DNA of 64,000 nt, taken from contig NZ_CP022540.1 in NCBI RefSeq assembly GCF_002237555.1, positions 2,416,001 through 2,480,000 on the forward strand, in the 5' to 3' direction. A program made the translations under genes and the position numbers. Position 1 is the stretch's first letter. Every line of letters begins with the position of its first letter. Below the pieces are notes generated by a model, which ran no database searches, had not been told where the DNA came from, and saw only the letters and a list, made by a program, of their open reading frames with translations. Shown piece after piece: positions 63,101-64,000 of the stretch. The DNA is from Antarctobacter heliothermus. Its GTDB lineage: Bacteria > Pseudomonadota > Alphaproteobacteria > Rhodobacterales > Rhodobacteraceae.

Positions 63101-63663
63101 ACCCGACGGACGACGCGCCGCGGGTAGCGCTTAGAGCGCGGCAAGGGGCAGGCGCTCGATATGATGCGCCATCCGCGCCTGCCGGAGATCTGCTACTTGC
63201 GCGCCGCGGCACCGCCTATTTCGCGCGCAAGCTGGGGGAATTGACGGATGCCGGTCTGGCAGAGCCATCGTTGCGCGCGGGCGACAGCAAGGCCCGGGTG
63301 GTCGCAACAGTTGGCTATCACGCACGGTCCTTAGCGGAGAGACTGGCCAGACTGCGGGTCGGGGCCGACCAACCGCCCGCGCTGTCAGAGGATGCGCGGC
63401 AGGCGGTAATTGCACAGGGGGCGACGCTGCCGGCGCGGGCCTTGCGCAGCCTTGTGCACCACGCGGCCTTCCACCTAGACGTGGAATGGCGCGATTTAAC
63501 CGACGCGGATTGGGAGATGCGCGTGCCTCTGGTAGGAGGTGAGACGGTTTTGGCATGCGCGACGCCGCCTCTGCGGGCGCGTGCCGTGTGGCAAGCCGCG
63601 CTTGATCTGGGGAACGGCGGTCGGCTCGCCGATGTTCCGGCAAAAATACGCGCCGCGCCTTGA
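63097..63663 (+). CDS. DinB-fold maleylpyruvate isomerase-like protein
   Basis: 188 residues, four-helix bundle of the mycothiol-dependent maleylpyruvate isomerase family: LLARRGTAYFARKLGELTDA, VVATVGYHARSLAERLARL, and LPARALRSLVHHAAFHLDVEWRDL, where His residues correspond to the metal site of this fold. It follows gentisate dioxygenase with translational overlap and would convert maleylpyruvate to fumarylpyruvate. Alphaproteobacteria use glutathione and not mycothiol, so the thiol cofactor here is uncertain. The usual fumarylpyruvate hydrolase is not in this operon within the window. Confidence 0.85.
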   Translation: MNPTDDAPRVALRARQGAGARYDAPSAPAGDLLLARRGTAYFARKLGELTDAGLAEPSLRAGDSKARVVATVGYHARSLAERLARLRVGADQPPALSEDARQAVIAQGATLPARALRSLVHHAAFHLDVEWRDLTDADWEMRVPLVGGETVLACATPPLRARAVWQAALDLGNGGRLADVPAKIRAAP

Positions 63664-63702
63664 CGCTTGCGCCCCGCAGCAGGGGGGGCGCGACCTGCCT
63701 TG

Positions 63703-64000
63703 CTATTCCCGAGGTCGGGACCGGCGGATGATCCCGGCCACAACGGGCGCGCCGACGATCACAAGCACGATGCGCGTCAGGTGGTGTGTGATGACGTACC
63801 CAAGGTCGGCACCGGTGACGATGGCAAGCACTGTCATTTCGGCCTGACCGCCCGGCGCGAAGGCCAGAAAGGCGTTGATCGGGCGGCCAAGACCAATCGC
63901 AGTCACCAGACCAGCAAACCCGGCCGCCAGAACAGCCAGCACTATGACATAGGCAACACCTGCCGCGACCACACGGGTCAATTCACCCCAAGTGACGCCG
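63703..64000 (-). CDS. AbrB-family membrane protein, 5' end cut by window edge
   Basis: About 99 residues of the C-terminus are visible; the frame is open to the window end. It has hydrophobic helices (VVAAGVAYVIVLAVLAAGFAG, VLVIVGAPVVAGII) and the AbrB-duplication motif LAFAPGGQAEMTVLAIVTGADLG, followed by GYVITHHLTRI. These proteins, sometimes called ammonia monooxygenase-like, are predicted transporters of unknown substrate. It is convergent with the isomerase gene. Confidence 0.88.
   Translation of the reverse strand, partial: GVTWGELTRVVAAGVAYVIVLAVLAAGFAGLVTAIGLGRPINAFLAFAPGGQAEMTVLAIVTGADLGYVITHHLTRIVLVIVGAPVVAGIIRRSRPRE

Overview
The window looks like chromosomal DNA of a marine-type alphaproteobacterium of the order Rhodobacterales (Roseobacter group or a close relative). 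The basis is high GC, protein sequences typical of that group, TRAP and ABC uptake systems for organic solutes, a GlpSTPQ/V-type glycerol ABC importer, homogentisate and gentisate ring-cleavage genes, and a short intergenic repeat (core CTCCCCCGGGATATTT, then GGACAGAAGAA) present four times. I saw no rRNA or tRNA gene, no CRISPR array, no phage gene and no intact insertion sequence.

Layout. 1-11.2 kb: a solute-catabolism region with a TRAP transporter (dctPQM), a phytanoyl-CoA dioxygenase-like protein, a UxaA-type dehydratase cut by the window edge, a frameshifted GntR regulator with two TGGTATACCA operators, a fumarylacetoacetate-hydrolase-family enzyme, an SDR and a split transketolase. A small low-GC P-loop kinase sits between them. 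11.2-18.9 kb: a GlxA/AraC regulator divergent from an acyl-CoA dehydrogenase, an NDP-forming acyl-CoA ligase and a beta-keto-acid cleavage enzyme (a carnitine-like beta-oxidation set by inference), then two Gfo/Idh oxidoreductases. 18.9-22.4 kb: metF/metR, a cold-shock protein, an ArsC-like protein and small membrane proteins. 22.5-25.1 kb: a bufferin-type RiPP operon (DUF2282 precursor, DUF692/MNIO enzyme, DUF2063 partner, DoxX). 25.5-30.1 kb: thrS, a DNA glycosylase and a sorbosone-dehydrogenase-like protein.

30.4-34.3 kb: a spermidine/putrescine-type ABC importer. 34.4-44.6 kb: glpR, glpD, glpSTPQ, a DUF2160 gene, glpV and glpK, i.e. glycerol uptake, phosphorylation and oxidation. 44.6-47.2 kb: a decayed quinohemoprotein amine dehydrogenase (qhp) locus with only pseudogene fragments. 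47.3-56.3 kb: a homogentisate module (MarR regulator, DUF2783 protein, flavin monooxygenase, metallo-beta-lactamase fold protein, fumarylacetoacetase, homogentisate dioxygenase, maleylacetoacetate isomerase) with a ClpP-like periplasmic protein inside it. 56.5-59.8 kb: a large exported trypsin-like/beta-propeller/peptidoglycan-binding protein whose protease triad looks lost. 60.6-63.7 kb: a 3-hydroxybenzoate/salicylate-type hydroxylase, gentisate 1,2-dioxygenase and a DinB-fold maleylpyruvate isomerase; the window ends inside an AbrB-family membrane protein.

The genes together describe a scavenger of small organic solutes: import by TRAP or ABC systems, oxidation by dehydrogenases and flavoenzymes, and ring cleavage of homogentisate and gentisate to central intermediates. 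The observations I rate highest are the composite ATP-site asymmetry of GlpS/GlpT, the repeat element read through in frame inside the CoA ligase, the degenerate-triad protease/propeller fusion, the decayed qhp locus, the bufferin operon and the dinucleotide frameshift in the GntR gene.
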